NCBI GenBank assembly: GCA_019155185.1
Contig: CM032802.1
Span: 5,308,501 to 5,372,500 of the forward strand
Origin: Beaufortia kweichowensis
Taxonomy: Eukaryota > Chordata > Actinopteri > Cypriniformes > Gastromyzontidae
Direction: 5' to 3'
DNA length: 64,000 bases
Part shown: in pieces, positions 1-13,804 of the stretch
How positions within the stretch are numbered: the stretch's first letter is position 1
Layout of the letters: each line of letters starts with the position of its first letter
Program-made: the position numbers and the translations under genes
The notes under the pieces: generated by a model
What the model was told of the DNA's origin: nothing
Database searches by the model: none
What the model saw: the letters and a program-made list of their open reading frames with translations, nothing else

Positions 1-642
1 TTCCCTTCCCATGGGTTGCTCCACAAAAGAAATACACAAGGTTACAGATTTTATTATGTGTTGTCTTCTGTTGTGTTTTAAAAGGTTATTTGTTTGGTTT
101 ATATAGATTCATGATTTTAAGTGGTTTATTTAATGTACTTTTTCTATTATTTTCATTTGTTTTTTAGCACTATTTTAAATGATATATACATTTAAAATAA
201 ACTTCAAATATTATGTAATTAATCACACTAATAACAATCCACTATAACTACATTTTGTCTGCTGGTGAACAACCTCTGAAACCAGCACATCTCCCACACC
301 AATACTTACTTAATTCTCTAGTTTGTTCTTAATTCTCGTCTAATGAATTTCACCAGCCGGCATTCAGATGTGACTTTCGCCAGTCTGTTTGAACGGTTAG
401 TGATACATCTTCAAGCCTAATTAGGGAGAGAAAAGAGCTTGTTATTAATATTGATCTCGTTCTGACTCACCCTTTAGATCACTTCACCTGCTTTCCCACG
501 GCTTACCCCATTAAGCATTCTGGAGACCAAACTGGCCTGGCTCTGGCCCCGTGCTCCCCCTCAGCAGGGCCTGGCTGAAATAAGATGCTGGAAATCCAAG
601 TATAGTACATCTGGGTTAATCTGGAGCATTTAAGGGCAAAGC

Positions 643-665
643 CAGAGAGAGAGAGAGAGAGAGAA
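643..665 (+). repeat. (GA)n microsatellite
   Basis: A short run of GA units, about 10 repeats, in non-coding sequence. Confidence 0.9.
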
Positions 666-1676
666 AGTGAAACAGATTGGAATGGCAAAATGGGTCAAAT
701 AGTTTTGGGGAACGTGATTAATCGACATCTCTGCTTCTTAAAAAGAGCAAAGCTGAATTATACAACCGAGAAAAAGAAGCTTTTTGTTGGAGGAAAGATA
801 TTATAAATCCATAGTCTGGCAAGGTTATATAAAGGATTTTCAAGATAATTAATATATTTCAGAGAGATGAATCTCATCTTAATGGAGAACGATAGGGAAG
901 TTATGTAACCGGGACGGCAAAAAAAAAAAATCAGGCGTCAGTCATTCTGACAATAACATCATAGTTTTTCCCCACAGTATTTCATAACAGTTTTTGAATG
1001 CTTTGACATGCCTCTCTGTCTCTCTTTCTTTCAGTCTTCACCCTTTTCATTCTTTTGTCAATATATCTCTATCACTTTAACTCTTTGCCTGTATGTCTTT
1101 TTGTGCATTTCTTTACTGGGTTCCAGCACACTGCTGTGGCCTGTCCCCTCCCTGCCGTCCCGAGGGACCAGTACAATGCCATGTGGCGTTTGTCACAGTG
1201 TAGCGGGCTGTGCTCAGTGTCTCTGCCTCCCCCATCTCATCTGCAGCACAAAGCAGGGTCACAGCATTCTCACGCTGTTCCTCACACACACACACAGTTA
1301 CCCACAGACCCTTTCCCCTTTTTTGCATGGTACTTCCATGACAAGTATAATGGGTTAGGTAAGTTAGCGTACGTTTATGTCATAACATGTCAAATAAAGA
1401 TGTAAGAGTTCAATTTTTGGTGACCTTAAAATGAAGTGTTGTTTGGCCTTTAAAATATATTTAACTTATGAAGTGATGAATGTTTAGCTACTGACTATAC
1501 AGTGCAGATGAATTACATAAAAACAAAGATGCATTATAGATCAGAATATGATTCATGCATTGATATTTCATGTGCACATGTTTGACCTTGAGTTGTAAAT
1601 TTATCCTGCAATAATGCCATTGATATATACTCTTAACACATTAGTGCTTTGTGTTAATGACCTAAACAAAACTATA

Positions 1677-1800
1677 ACGTTTATGCATTTGGCTGATACT
1701 TTAATGCAAAGCGATTTATAGTTCATTCATTTATTTTATCAGTTTATCAAATCCATGACTTTTAAGGCAATGCTTTAACTATTTTACTACAATAACATAA
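1677..1800 (-). mobile_element. degenerate tRNA-headed SINE, full length, minus strand
   Basis: Read on the minus strand, a decayed tRNA-like head (AGAGCATTG-like, then AAAGTCATGGATTTGATAAA, echoing a GGTCATGGGTTCGATTC B-box region) leads into AAATCGCTTTGCATTAAAGT and CAGCCAAATGCATAAACG. This is a worn copy of the common fish SINE tail GTAAGTCGCTTTGGATAAAA. Both promoter boxes are mutated. The tail in the same family recurs at several places in this window. Confidence 0.65.
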
Positions 1801-2826
1801 TTGGAAATCATAGAATCTTATAATTATTATCAATCAATGTTGTGAAGTTAATACATCTTTGCAGCCCTTTTCAAAGTTGAGTATCCCTGTTTTAAGGATA
1901 CACAAAAATAGCTGTCTTGCAAACACATTGTCTTTAAATGTTTTTTAAATATTTTTACTTTTAAACACATAAGATTTTATGAAAACTGGCTTGAGCAGGA
2001 CCAGCAGGGTAGGTAATCATTATATATACAGTTTTATTTTAAACCAGTTAACGTTTTCGATCATCTCAGTGGATTCATATGAGCCTCAAACCAAAGAGAA
2101 ATAAAATCTGCTCTCTTACTAGGTACTACAGTTTCATAATTAATTTTGTGGACTCTTTCTTCATCAAATATGTATAATGTTTGTAATTACAGCCAGTGTT
2201 GATAATACTAATACCAATGTCAACAATATAGTATCACCACTATGTTGACACACCATTGCAGATAAAACATTTAATATGAAACTCTCCTACAGTCTCTAGT
2301 GTACACCAGAGAGTTCACTGCTTATCTCTACAAGCTTTGTTTAATACAGAACAATTCAATAGTATTACATATGAAGAATTTTAATGATTTCCCCCCTGCT
2401 GGCCATATATAATGAGGATAATGAAGTGTGAGCACAAGAGACAAACAAACTTAGAAATAGACAAACGGTCTCTGATCTATAGCTCATAATTTAATGGTTT
2501 TGAAACTATTTATTGTTGCACTTCTAGTGCTTTTATTGTATTATTCTTTATTATTCCTCATACCTAAATTGTTTAAATAGTTTAAATAAAGAAATAAATG
2601 CAAATATATTTCATGTCAGACTGTTGTTGCATTTGTCTAGACTGTCATACATTTCATTTCACACCCTGTATTCCCACACCTTGTTATCATTTAGATTTCT
2701 CTAAAAACATCTTTTATCAATGCCACCCAAATCCACTTTTCTCATCTCGCTAAACAGTTGTGTCTGTCTGATTTTTATTTCTCATTCCTACACTGTAGAA
2801 AGTGAATACTGGCAGTTGTTATCTTA

Positions 2827-2862
2827 AACGAATAGCTCACCCAATCGTGAAAATTCAAAATG
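2827..2862 (+). repeat. diverged fragment of the GGGATAGTTCACCC-type repeat
   Basis: AATAGCTCACCCAATCGTGAAAA resembles the terminus of the interspersed repeat found better preserved at 3984 and 51052. It is short and diverged, so the assignment is tentative. Confidence 0.4.
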
Positions 2863-3033
2863 CACTCCAAATGTTATTTTTTCTGTGGATTTCATTGTAC
2901 AGTTTGTGCTGTAGAATAACAGCTTATAGTGACTAGACGTTATCAAACTGCATCTATCATTTTTTTTAAACCTCATATAAAATCAGGTTGCTTCAGTCAT
3001 ACTAAATAGTATTTTAAAAAACAGATCCGATGT

Positions 3034-3064
3034 TTCATTTACATTTATTCATTTAGCAGACTTT
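3034..3064 (-). repeat. SINE tail fragment
   Basis: CATTTACATTTATTCATTTAGCAGAC is the reverse complement of the end of the fish SINE tail (GTCTGCTAAATG...TAAATGTAAATG). Only the last part is left. Confidence 0.5.
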
Positions 3065-3983
3065 CCATATGAAATAATTTTTTCAGGTTATTTGACACAT
3101 CCACTCTGGTGGAAATACAGGTCTGGCACAGATCTAGCTGACCTCCTTCAAATGTGGAGCGGAACTGAATTCTTTCAGCAGGGTTTGGCCGGCATGTTGC
3201 AAGATAGTTACACAATTCATTAAAATACTATTTCAGGACACAAAGCATGTGGCTGTGACTCAGAGAAACTTTCTCGCACAGAGCCGGAGAGCCACAAAAA
3301 ACCTATTATTGTTTTATAAGCAGAGTCCTTCATTACTGCTGGTCCATGTCATTCAAAACCATTTCAGTACAATAAAAAGCATTTACCTCGCTCACCTCTC
3401 CATGTGTATGGGAATGAAAACAAAAATCCCCCTTGTACCACCTGCATTGAAAGTTCATTTGCATAATTGTTGTTTTTTCCTGTTAGTCAATGCTCAATTC
3501 TGAATAAAATGGATTTGTTGTATGACACTGCAGTGGCTAGATGATATATTATACATATTTAACTGCATTTTTTGTCATGTTAGATTTGTATAGAATTATT
3601 CAGTTGTTTGTTAGGCAGTTTATTAATTGGTCCCTTCAAGCTCCAAGAGGATTGACCGGTCACAAGCATCACAGAAGGACACACAAACCCTTTCTTTGAT
3701 TTCAAGCAAGCTGTTTGATAGGTACAGACAGCCTAAAGTCACTTGCTCCATTGAGGCAGCTGAACGTGTTAGCTTGATGAACTGAATGCCAGACACTAGC
3801 GTCCATCTCTCTTTGACTCATTAAAGGTCCTCAAAATCTCCTCTTGTTAGCTGTCATTATCCTGAGGAGATGCTGGCAGCACAGACACTCATGCCCCTTT
3901 CCACCGGAGGCGCTGTGAACTGAGAATCTGTGATCCTCTATTAAAACTGGCCTTATAATATAACTGAGTGTTGCATAACCTAT

Positions 3984-4104
3984 TAAAGGGATAGTTGACC
4001 CAAATACGAAAACTTCTTCATCATTTACTCATCCTCAGTCTAATCCCATATACAGTAAATTTATTCTGCAGAACACTAAAGAAGATATTTTGAAGAATGC
4101 TAGT
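3984..4104 (+). repeat. MITE-like interspersed repeat fragment (GGGATAGTTGACCC terminus)
   Basis: It starts AAAGGGATAGTTGACCCAAA, continues with TCATCATTTACTCATCCTCA, and has TTCTGCAGAACACTAAAGAAGATATTTTGAAGAATG split over positions 4071-4099. The latter block matches the left arm of the foldback at 32473-32737. The family is a very abundant cyprinid repeat. Confidence 0.7.
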
Positions 4105-4853
4105 AATAAACTATAAACATGTTTACAATGGACTGTATATGTAAATATGTTTTTCTTGTACTAGCACAACAAAATAATATGGTGCTTCTGATAAATATCA
4201 GTTTGAAATATGTATTTAGAAGCAACCCTCACAACTGCTTACATATCTTAAGTGCATATAAAGACAGATAATAATGTCTGTTTAAATGCCAATGACGGCA
4301 GGAAGGTTTTATTGCAATTTTGTGATTGTGACCTCCAGACAGACTGAGCTTTTCTGTATTCATAAATATCCTATTTATATGTTATTATTCATTTACAGAG
4401 AATTTTGGAACACTTGTTTGTTAAGGTAGCTAGTAGTTTTTAATAGTTGCAACAAATTAACTTCACTGACAACAATAGGTCAATTTTGTATTTTCAAAAC
4501 TTGATTTTAAATGTAAATGTCCATACGTTTTCAAAACTCTGGTTGCTCTTTAATAGCGTGTTAAAGATTAATGTGACATAATTGTTTTTGTTTTCACAGT
4601 TTTTGTTTGACGATGGAAAGTGAGGACATTTTCACTTACTTTTGCAACTTTATAGTTTTGTGTTACCTGCAGAAACAACTCCACCACACTGTGTGTGTTC
4701 ATTAAACAAAAATGATGCATTTCCTCTACATTCACAGAAATGACACGTGTTAAAGCATCTTACATTTTACTCATGAGCACCTTCTGGAAAATGCTTGAAC
4801 GCACTACTGCGGACAAAATTCCAGTTAGTTAATATTAGTGTAGACATTGCTTT

Positions 4854-4930
4854 TGTGTATCTCAGCTGATAGAGCGTGATGATAACAACGCAAAGGTCAC
4901 GAGTTGGATTTGAAGGTAACACATCAGTTA
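4854..4930 (+). mobile_element. tRNA-derived SINE head (tRNA-like pseudogene)
   Basis: ATCTCAGCTGATAGAGCGTG matches a tRNA A-box (with drift), then AACAACGCAAAGGTCACGAG and TTGGATTTGAAGG stand where the B box should be. The fish SINE consensus I recall has AGCTCAGTTGGTAGAGCATG, AACGCCAAGGTCATGGGTTC. No acceptor-stem pairing is recognisable, so this is a retroposon head and not a working tRNA gene. Confidence 0.6.
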
Positions 4931-5244
4931 CAAGATCTAAATCTGTATGCATGTGGCCATAATACAAAATTGAAGGGAAGATTTCTAGCTAGTGTAGCAT
5001 AAAGTATTTCTCATAAAGATGTAGTTAGCACTCATGGACAGACAAATTTGGGGTTTAGCCTGACCCTAAGGGCTATTTGCTTATTTGCCTTGAATCTGAG
5101 TGTAATGAATCAAGTCAGTGGTTCAGTCAGCTAAATTCAGCCGTCTCATTACTGAAGACCTGCCTGTGTCCAGCAGGTAGCACCACAGCATGAGAGACCC
5201 TTAAGCCTTTAAAGCAACCAAGGGGATTTAGAGACAGCTGAGAT

Positions 5245-5263
5245 CAAAGAAAAGTCACACACA
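5245..5263 (+). repeat. short (CA)n microsatellite
   Basis: TCACACACACACACACTG, about eight CA units. Confidence 0.8.
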
Positions 5264-8200
5264 CACACACTGAACAAGCATTCAACATAAGCATATTAAA
5301 CATACAATTACACTGCACCTCTCACAAAAAAAGTAGTGTTGCTTATCAGTGCATGAAGTGAAATATCCCATCAGAAATAATAAATAGGTCTGAAAGATAG
5401 ATTAGCTCAAGGCTTTTCTCAAATAGACAGTTCACCACAGAGCCCGACATCCAGCCTGTATAATGGCTTTGGCATTTTGGCTGCTTCTAAAAAGACCTCT
5501 AGATTGACACCTCTCTCAAAGTACATTAAGACCTCTAACATTCACACAAACAGGAGCTTGAAGAAGACAAAAGACGCAGATGACCAGAAAAAGTCATTGT
5601 AGGTACTTGGTTGCTGTTCATGGCATTTATTATAGAAGAAAAGAATAAGCTTCTGTTTTAGTGAGATTTTAAGTAGATTTAAAAGGTCATTTCAGTATTA
5701 AAATTTAATGATAGTGTTTCTGTTCTACTCGTTCCTTTGGCTAAATGCCGTTTTTGATGATATATTGTCTGTAATTGTTCACATCAGCGGGTTTTTAGAT
5801 TTTGTAAACTTATAAAGATCAATTAAAGATGAGGGCAAAATCAAATGAACAATGTATCATCCTGCCGTCAGGTTATTCAAATGTTTAGCCATTATGTCTT
5901 CACTCTTAGAAATGTTTTTTAACACATTCATTTTTTTGTTTTTTTGTTATTTTTTTGTTGTTTTTGCACTGGTTGCAGTGCATGATGGGATGATCTCCCA
6001 CAGAAGAAGGAAAGTCCCCCTAAACAGACACAAAGACGATCATGATAACTTGTTCTCTTCGAACTTTGTGGTAACCATTGATCATTATTGTATGGGAACC
6101 TCTGCAAGGAAACCAATAAAGATAAAATCATATTAAAAAAGAAACACGCAGACAGTTCAGATGATGTGAAATTTCTAAACACGTGGTTGAAATCACAGCT
6201 GCACATACAAAATGTTCCTGAGAAACTGGCTGTGTTTTAACATGTAGATGACATTTTAAGGCAATGTAGCACTATGATTAAGCATCTTTTGGCCAAATTT
6301 TCATGTTTTTAAAAAGGCTAATCCCAAAATGCACTGCAACGATTTGGTGGACAAATCAAGAAATGTTGATTATTGTTGCATAATTTATACAAGATTTTAA
6401 AGTATTAATAAAAATAGTTCAAATAGTTAAATAAAAGTTTTTATATTTTTGCAATATTTATTTGCTTCTTAATGTAGTACTATTGTGTTCTCTGGTGTAA
6501 TCTTACCAACATGCCAACTTCAAACAAGGCCAAAAGAGAGTCAGATCTCTGGCATGCTTTACATAAGAAATATATGTTTGACATGTTCTCAAAATGGTAC
6601 ACAGACTGTATTTCAGTTTAGATATTGCCTGTCTAGGCAGTAAACAGCATGGCAGTTAACTAGGATTTCAAATGCAACCCATAGCCAACGATCACTATGT
6701 TTTACTGACAAGAAAATGCAATACAACACGGGTTTCACTGAATATCTTCAGGCACGCCTTGACAGCACCTCAGAATTACAATCTGGAGTTTAATTAACAG
6801 CAGAAGCCAACACTCCACCAGCTGCTCCACAAACCTTCACTAATCATAGAGTTTCATAGAGCTTAGAGATTTCATGAAGCCTCGGGCATTTTTATAAAAG
6901 TGACGTGTCATCTTGACATATCATCAGGTACATTGAAATGTGGATGACGTTCAAACAAGCACGTTCTCAGCTGCGTTGTTCAGACCCTTATCAGATTACA
7001 CTGTTAACCACGATTGCGTGTGGGAGTCAACGGCAATTACGCAGAGACAAATGAAAGAATGGAAAACATGCTGTGATGTACACACAGTATACACTTGATG
7101 ATAAAACACAGTGATAAGGTGTGTAAAACAGGGGGCGTGTTATTAAATCGCATCTGTAGCATTTAGCGACGTATTACATCCATGCGTGTAGCTTTAAACC
7201 CACCAACAGAGGATGCAAAGTTTATAAAGCACCAGCCCCTGCAGAACATCTGCATCAGATTGTGTTCGTCTGTGCATCTTTGAAAGATGGTTCTTTCAGA
7301 TGCTCGGTTTCCTCACGGCTGTGAGAAATCTGTGTAACTTTAGCATTAGGATTCATTAGTATGCTGATCAGAGGACATCATACTCCCTTTTATGGCCTCT
7401 GGCACCTGCATTGCTCATTCTTTCAGATGAACTGCCCCATAATGCCAAACTGATAGATTGTGGGTGATAACAAGTAACAGCATGTTGATTTCTAACCTTT
7501 CTGCTGTATTAGACTACAGGACTCCACAAACAGTCATTTTTATTGATACTATTTCAGTATCAGCAGGGGTTTCACATTATTGTTGGCATCTTCATAACAG
7601 GACTAATGCAGAATTTAAATAAGGTATGTCTTTCATTCTGGAAAACATACCAACATGATCTCAAGGGAATTTGAACATATTGTATGAGGTGACTAATTCT
7701 TATGAATCTGTATGATGTGAATCGCACAGAAACATACGACTATTCGAAAAAAGCAAAGATGAGAGCACTGGAGAGAAGGTAAATTGAAGGTAAAAACATT
7801 TGAGAAATGAAAACAAATGAGATTGTATGAATTTGCATTGTAAAATACCTACGAATTCCTATGAGACTGAGTTGAACATACTGCACTTGGAGGAAAGTGG
7901 CCAAATAAACCCCAGACATTTTAATCTTTCTTCTGATCACTCAGTCACTCATTAAACTGAGAAATTAATATCTCAATTTTCAGCAAGAAAGGCTGTTTTA
8001 AACACAACTGAGGCATAAGAAAGAGAAACAAACTGTACCCCAAGAAGAGAAGGTATAAACAACACTACCATACACAACTGATCAATATTCTTTTGTTTCA
8101 TACCAATCTTTCAGATTATATTTTGTAAAGAAACAACCCTAAACCACAACATGAATATTTCAATTGTGCAAAAGCCTATAAACAATACAAATACACTGTT

Positions 8201-11200
8201 CTTAAACTTATTTTAAAATAAAATTTGGTAAGAATATTTATTTTTTAAAGAATAAACCTGAAAGTATGTTGTCAGGGAATATAAAATTCAACAACATTTG
8301 GGCTCTCATCACAGTAATGTTTTATGATCAGAACATTATAGTCAACAGCACGGCCTCATGCGACGTACCAAGATGGGACAACCCTGCATGAAGTAGTGCA
8401 TTAGCAGTGACATCATGTGGCTGTAAGAGTCATTACTGCCTCATTCTATTAGCATAAATGCTCTGGGCTACAAATAATCAATGCATTTGTAAACATTTTA
8501 CACTTCATAGCGCCAAGATCATTCTCCGTGGAATACTGAGAATATGACTAATGTATGAGACAAAAATCACTTAGCAGAGTTTTTTAAAAGGGGAATTTGG
8601 TATCTGGTATGCTTGACTGGATTCTGATGTACTGAACGGAAAGTATAAAGGCGTAATTTACAGTATGCTTCGTTGTGGAAATAATCACACCATTACTGGG
8701 AGTGAGAAATGAAAACATATCAGAACATGTTGCTAATACACTAAAAAAGCAATTTCACAAGTCTTGAAGAAAAATACTTTATTTCTTTATAAATCCACAT
8801 AGAGTACCTATGAAAGCATAAAATTCCATCCCATATTTTAATTATTTCCTCTCCAAAGTCAAATGATTCAAATTAGAGATGGCTGAAGGTGTACTTCACA
8901 TACAAATACGTATACAGTCAATCGGAGGAAAATAAGAACAGTATTTCAGCAGGCCGGACGGCCTACAGAACATTTTCATGGCCCACTCATGGCTGCTTTC
9001 ATATAGTCTACTGTCAGACGTAGAGTTTCTCAAAACCACCTTACCGTAAATCCTTGTTGACATGTGAGATTCTGAAAGTTTCAGTGCACCGTGTTGATCA
9101 ATGTTCTGGTTGGTGCCTCCCCTGTTTGACCTAATCTCCAGATTCCAAGAACACACTCCCCATGTTTGCTAATCAGCTCCATATCGATCCGTGTGTTCAG
9201 TTTCCAAATAAAGGAAGAAAGAGAGAGCCAGAGTCATTAGCTTACACAATACAGACGAATCCATAATAAAGTGCTCCAGAAGGTCCACAAATGTTAACTC
9301 AATACCAACTCGTCAATATTTCATTGAACTTTGAGAAGTCTGCATCCACAAGAACCTTCAGAGAACATTAAATCCAAATATGTCAATCCTTTGGCACTGG
9401 ACCATCCATGGGATCTAAGCTCCATCATCTATCAAACACTGAGATTTTTTCCTATTACTGTTTAAAGAAAAAACAACTGCAACTTATTTCCAGGCGGATG
9501 TGTTTACTTCTGTTTCCATAAAAGGGATTTAATGATTCCTTTCTCTTGGGGAGGAAAAACAACTTGCTCATATGCTCCAAACAGGCACATAATATCCATG
9601 TTGTGGGGAGAGTCTTGCATAAGGAAATGAACACAGAGTTGTTGTTATATTTGCGTTCCACCCACAGCCTGTTCTACTCATAGATTGGCTTCAATCCCGT
9701 TTAATCTGGTGTTGTGCATCTAGCTTCCAGACTGAGAAGTTTTGCCTTGAAGAATGAGAGAGGCAGAAGTATTAGGCAACATCATTCAGACATGCTTCTT
9801 AACATTACAAAAACGAAGAGTATGCTTAAACTAGTGCTTAAAATCATGTGCACTCTTGAGATGATGAAATCACACATATCAGTAGTATAACTCACTCACT
9901 TAGTAAAGCTTAGAAAACTTCTTTGAAAACTGCTACCTGTAACTTTTTTGGTTAAAAATAACAAAAAAACAACAACACTGAAAATAACCTGCACTTTAAA
10001 AAAACAGATGGCAATAGAAAGAAAAAACTACGTATTCCTTTAAGGAATACATTTAAAATGACTAGCATTTATATAGCATAGATAAACTAAGCATTTTTAT
10101 TTTGCGTTATGCAAATAAATCAAGTAAAACATAAATAATGGTTTTCACTATACTGATAGCTCAGATGTCAATATTTGGTGGTTCTAATACCCATGTGATG
10201 GTTTTTAAAGCATTTTTTATGTTTAAAGCATGATTTTTTAATAGTCAGGTAAAGTGCTGTTTTCAAAATTGTCACATCCATAACAGTTCATATTCCTCAT
10301 AAATTAAAATTAAAATACAATTACAATTTTATGTTCTTTGAAGAGTCATTTCTTCTCCATTTGTCTGGTATTATTGCTTCTGGTTTGTGCATTTTAATTC
10401 ACAGAAATCCTATATGTTGAAATCCTATATGTTGCCTTTTAAAAATGTTAATTTCCATTTTTTAAAACAGATAACTCATGCATACACTGAAATGTTTGAT
10501 GTCTAGACTGAATCATCAGGGCTTTAGTAAAATATAAACAGATGATTCAATATACTGGTAATAAATACATTCTACATTTTGACAAAAAAATATCACATCC
10601 ATAATGTTGGAATTTCCCAGTCAGGTGTGAGCTGACTTAAAAAAAACATTTGAAAGAGAATACTGAAGCTTTAATGAAGAAATATACACCTCTGAAAAAG
10701 TAGCACAGAGTACATTTTGTATTAGCCGCATCTCTGCCAACATTATCATGCCAAATGATTCGTGAATCTCTGTATCAGAGGAAGGCAGCACCCAAGGATA
10801 CACAAACAATTTTCCTCACCACATTAGCTGAGTGGGCATAAACAGGCAGAGCTGGTGACTACACATGAAGCAATGCTAATTGGACATTTGATGACTTCAT
10901 TACTTTTGTTCGATGCAGTGCTAACAAAGCTCTTATCACCAGCAAGGACCCAACTTGCGCTGCAACTCGCTAATGCAAAGCCTGATTCAGGCTATTTTTA
11001 GCGGTGCATGCCCCGCTGCAGTCTGGAGGGATTCTGGTTGGTATCTGCTGTCGACAGGGCGGGAGAAGAGAGGTTGGGTCCCCCCCCAAAAAACATAATT
11101 ACTTTCTCCTATAGGTCTGCTGGTATTTCATAACGCACCACTCCACAGATTAGGCCATTTGTCTCAATATCTGAGACACTAGCCCTTTACTTTCTTATCT

Positions 11201-12362
11201 CATTCTCTAAAGCTCCATCACAATACTCATATCTGCCCTTTTTCTTCCATCATGGCGTCTTTCCTTATCTGCTCTAGTTCATTGCCAGGCCCTGTATCTC
11301 TGTTCCCGTGTCGTAATCTCTCCTCCTTCGAGGCAAGCAGAAATGAATTTAAATCCATATGAAGCTAATAGGAAAAGCAATGTGTTGGATTTTAGGCCAT
11401 AATTGTGCTTTTATTTTGGAAAAGGCCCGTAAGGAAGTAAATTTTAATCTGTTGTGGCCTATCACAACATTAGATTGTGAGTCAGTACTCTGCGTGACAT
11501 CAAACGGCTTAATATTTTCTTGTCCAGAGGTGGTAACAGGAGCTGTGGGGCATTTTAAAATTAAATAAAAGTTTTTCTTTTTTGGTTACAAAAAGTGTGA
11601 CCTCATAACTGGTCAGATAACATCTCTTTGTTCACCTAACTGTAAAGGCAGTACATGGTTCACTGGTGTCAAATGCCTGAAAAAGTCTTTAGAAGATTTT
11701 CCTGACAATGACCCTGGATGACACGGCTGCCCTTCAGCCGTAAGCCCTGCGGTACCACATTTCTCCTTTTGGAGGCGCTGTTTCTCAGAGAACTGAGGTG
11801 CTTGACAACTACACTTGTGCTTTCCATCTAGCTCATCCAGGGCTCCTCAGAGCCACTTTTATTGAAGGCAGCCATGACCAATTCACTGTGATGGGTCTCT
11901 CCTGGTCATGTTAAATGGAGTCATCTCTCGAATCTGAGAGCTAAAGGTGGTCCACCGCTGGATATTATCCACCCTGCTCTGAAGAGGCTGGACAACCTAG
12001 ATTGTGCCACCAGGGGTTTTAGGGCTTTGACTGAAATACAAATGAATGCCTCTAGCGCAGCCAGCATCATGATGGTTATGACAGGAAAAAGATAGCAGGC
12101 TCAGCATGAAAAGAGTCTCAAGATGATTTGAAAAGTTGTTTTTACTTTCTCTTTTTTTTACTGCTGAAAAGCCCTGTATCCGACAATGCTTTTAACAAAC
12201 TTAACCAGTAAAACTTCCTAAATCAACCAGCTTTACTATAAAGACATTTTTAGCTGTTCATCATTTACAATGGGGACAACAACTTTTTGTGCTGATCATT
12301 AAAAATAGATGTTTAATCCCAAACCCTCCGTGTGTGCATGTTGAATCTTTCTTAAAAAAGCT

Positions 12363-12417
12363 AAATTTACATTTAGTCATTTAAAAGATGCTTTTATACA
12401 AAGTGACTTACAAATGA
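12363..12417 (-). repeat. SINE tail fragment
   Basis: ACATTTAGTCATTTAAAAGATGCTTTTATACAAAGTGACTTACAAAT spans this site. Its reverse complement follows the fish SINE tail GTAAGTCGCTTTGGATAAAA, AGCGTCTGCTAAATGACTAA with several changes. It lies downstream of lrfn3. Confidence 0.6.
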
Positions 12418-13148
12418 GGAACATCTTAAGCAATTTGCAAAACAACAGCTACACTGTCTGAATATCACACTGCCAAGTTCTAAGAGTAAACCAGAATACT
12501 GAATAAGCTTAAACAGAAGAACCGATAATAAGCAGATGCATAAAAACAGCTGCAGTTTTTTGCAAGATGTTGCAATACCATCATGTAAGGTGGGCGGGGC
12601 CAGAGGCACTAACTAAAAGGAGATTATTACATCACACTTATTCGGACACTGTAGTTAAGTGGTAATTCAAATAAAGCCCTGCAAAATACAGATTCTTAGG
12701 CATATGACTTACAAAAGAAAATAATAATAACATGCTATTTTCTACTCAGCAGGGATATGCATGACATTCACAGAAATTTAACATGCTGAAATTTGCAGTG
12801 TTCAGGGATCCGTAAGACACATCCAAAATAGGCATCAATTTCAATCATTTGCCATTGAAATTCAAATTCACGCCATTGCACTAAACAGCATTTGTCAGGC
12901 TATTTAAACAGTGTCACTTAAGCGAATTCAAGTGTACCGTACCATTCGTAAAATCTTTTTTAGGCCTGTTGCCCTGACACAGAGAGACAGCAGAGTTATC
13001 ATGCCTGTTATTTATCCATTAAAAAGGTCTAATTAACAGAACTGGAACATCTTTACATCAGCACTGTAGTGAGGGGAGATCACGATGACAACCAGTTACC
13101 TAGCAACAAACCTTAACAGATAGAACAAGAGAAAAAAAACATCCTCAC

Positions 13149-13254
13149 CTTGGACAGGAGATAATCCTCAGTAATTCACCAGGATCCCAGCAACACAAAA
13201 AAACAGAATGGGTTGAGGTGTGAAGATGGGAGGGGAGGCAGGTTTGACCCTGTG
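13149..13254 (-). other. lrfn3: lrfn3 proximal 3' UTR, ending at a strong candidate splice donor
   Basis: After the TAA (13255-13257) the minus strand runs 106 nt to TCCAAG|GTGAGGAT, with the GT at 13147-13148. The site matches the consensus AAG|GTRAGT closely. I saw no AATAAA on the minus strand between roughly 12400 and 13255. The message may therefore either be spliced here into a further 3' UTR exon or run on to a distant poly(A) site. Transcript use is inferred, not shown. Confidence 0.45.
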
Positions 13255-13804
13255 TTATTGCGATATGGAGTCTTCATCTTTAACTGATTTCCTGTATTCT
13301 GGGTTTAAGTCCACCACCGTCGTTCCTTTCAGTGCCCCGTAACCCCCATCGAAGCCATGGGACCCTTCTTGCCTCTCTGACCCGAGAAGAACTGTGGGCT
13401 TGCTGGAAGAACCAGAGGAAGAGGACGACCTGGGTGGAGGGCCCGACGCTGTCCCCTGCTGGCCACCGTTGGTCTGAGAACAAACATTACTGACACGGGC
13501 AGCCTTCTGCTTGTAGTGCTGGCTGTGAAGTTTGTATTTCATCAACAGGATGAAAATGAAAACCAGGACCGAGGCCACTATGATTCCACCAATGACAATG
13601 ATCATGGTGCCACCGAGAAACTGGTCGTGGATGGAGCGGCAGTGCCGGAACTCGCGCTCCGTTGTGAAGGACACGCAACCGATCAGTCGCGTAGCGGTGA
13701 GAGCCGTAATGCCGTCATCATAGACAGCCAGGATGCATAGCTCATAGTCACGCGACGAGGCCAGATCGCTCAGTAAAAACACCTTGTGGGAGGCAGGAAT
13801 CATT
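13255..13804 (-). CDS. lrfn3: lrfn3 (SALM4) coding exon 2: end of FNIII, transmembrane helix, cytoplasmic tail, stop
   Basis: The exon follows a pyrimidine-rich acceptor, CTCCCTCCCAG, and starts with A, which completes Arg456 (AG+A); the next residues, MIPAS, match the family. It encodes 182 residues after the junction codon, giving a 638-aa protein, close to the size I recall for mammalian LRFN3 (about 630). FNIII ends near 505 (YDDGITALTATRLIGC). The transmembrane helix is about 522-544 (GGTMIIVIGGIIVASVLVF), followed by a basic KYK stop-transfer and the conserved VSNVCSQTNGG. The tail is serine-rich, then has GFDGGYGAL and TTVVDLNPEYR, and ends DSISQ. It lacks a C-terminal class I PDZ ligand of the ESTV type. 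That fits LRFN3/5 rather than LRFN1, 2 or 4, which bind PSD-95. The exon is clearly GC-richer than the DNA around it. Confidence 0.9.

Larger units (their letters stand above)
1..13148. other. non-coding region downstream of lrfn3
   Basis: AT-rich sequence with the SINE and MITE fragments listed separately. Short imperfect repeats containing CTAATTCTTATGAATC and ACGAATTCCTATGAG (7690-7870) resemble a further zebrafish-type repeat. A tandem 15-mer (AAATCCTATATGTTG twice) is at 10405-10434. Open frames are all below 100 codons, without family signatures or splice context. I see no gene. Confidence 0.6.

Noticed and set aside
4854..4930. A functional tRNA gene
   Set aside because: The B box is degraded and no acceptor stem can be formed; the sequence matches a SINE head.
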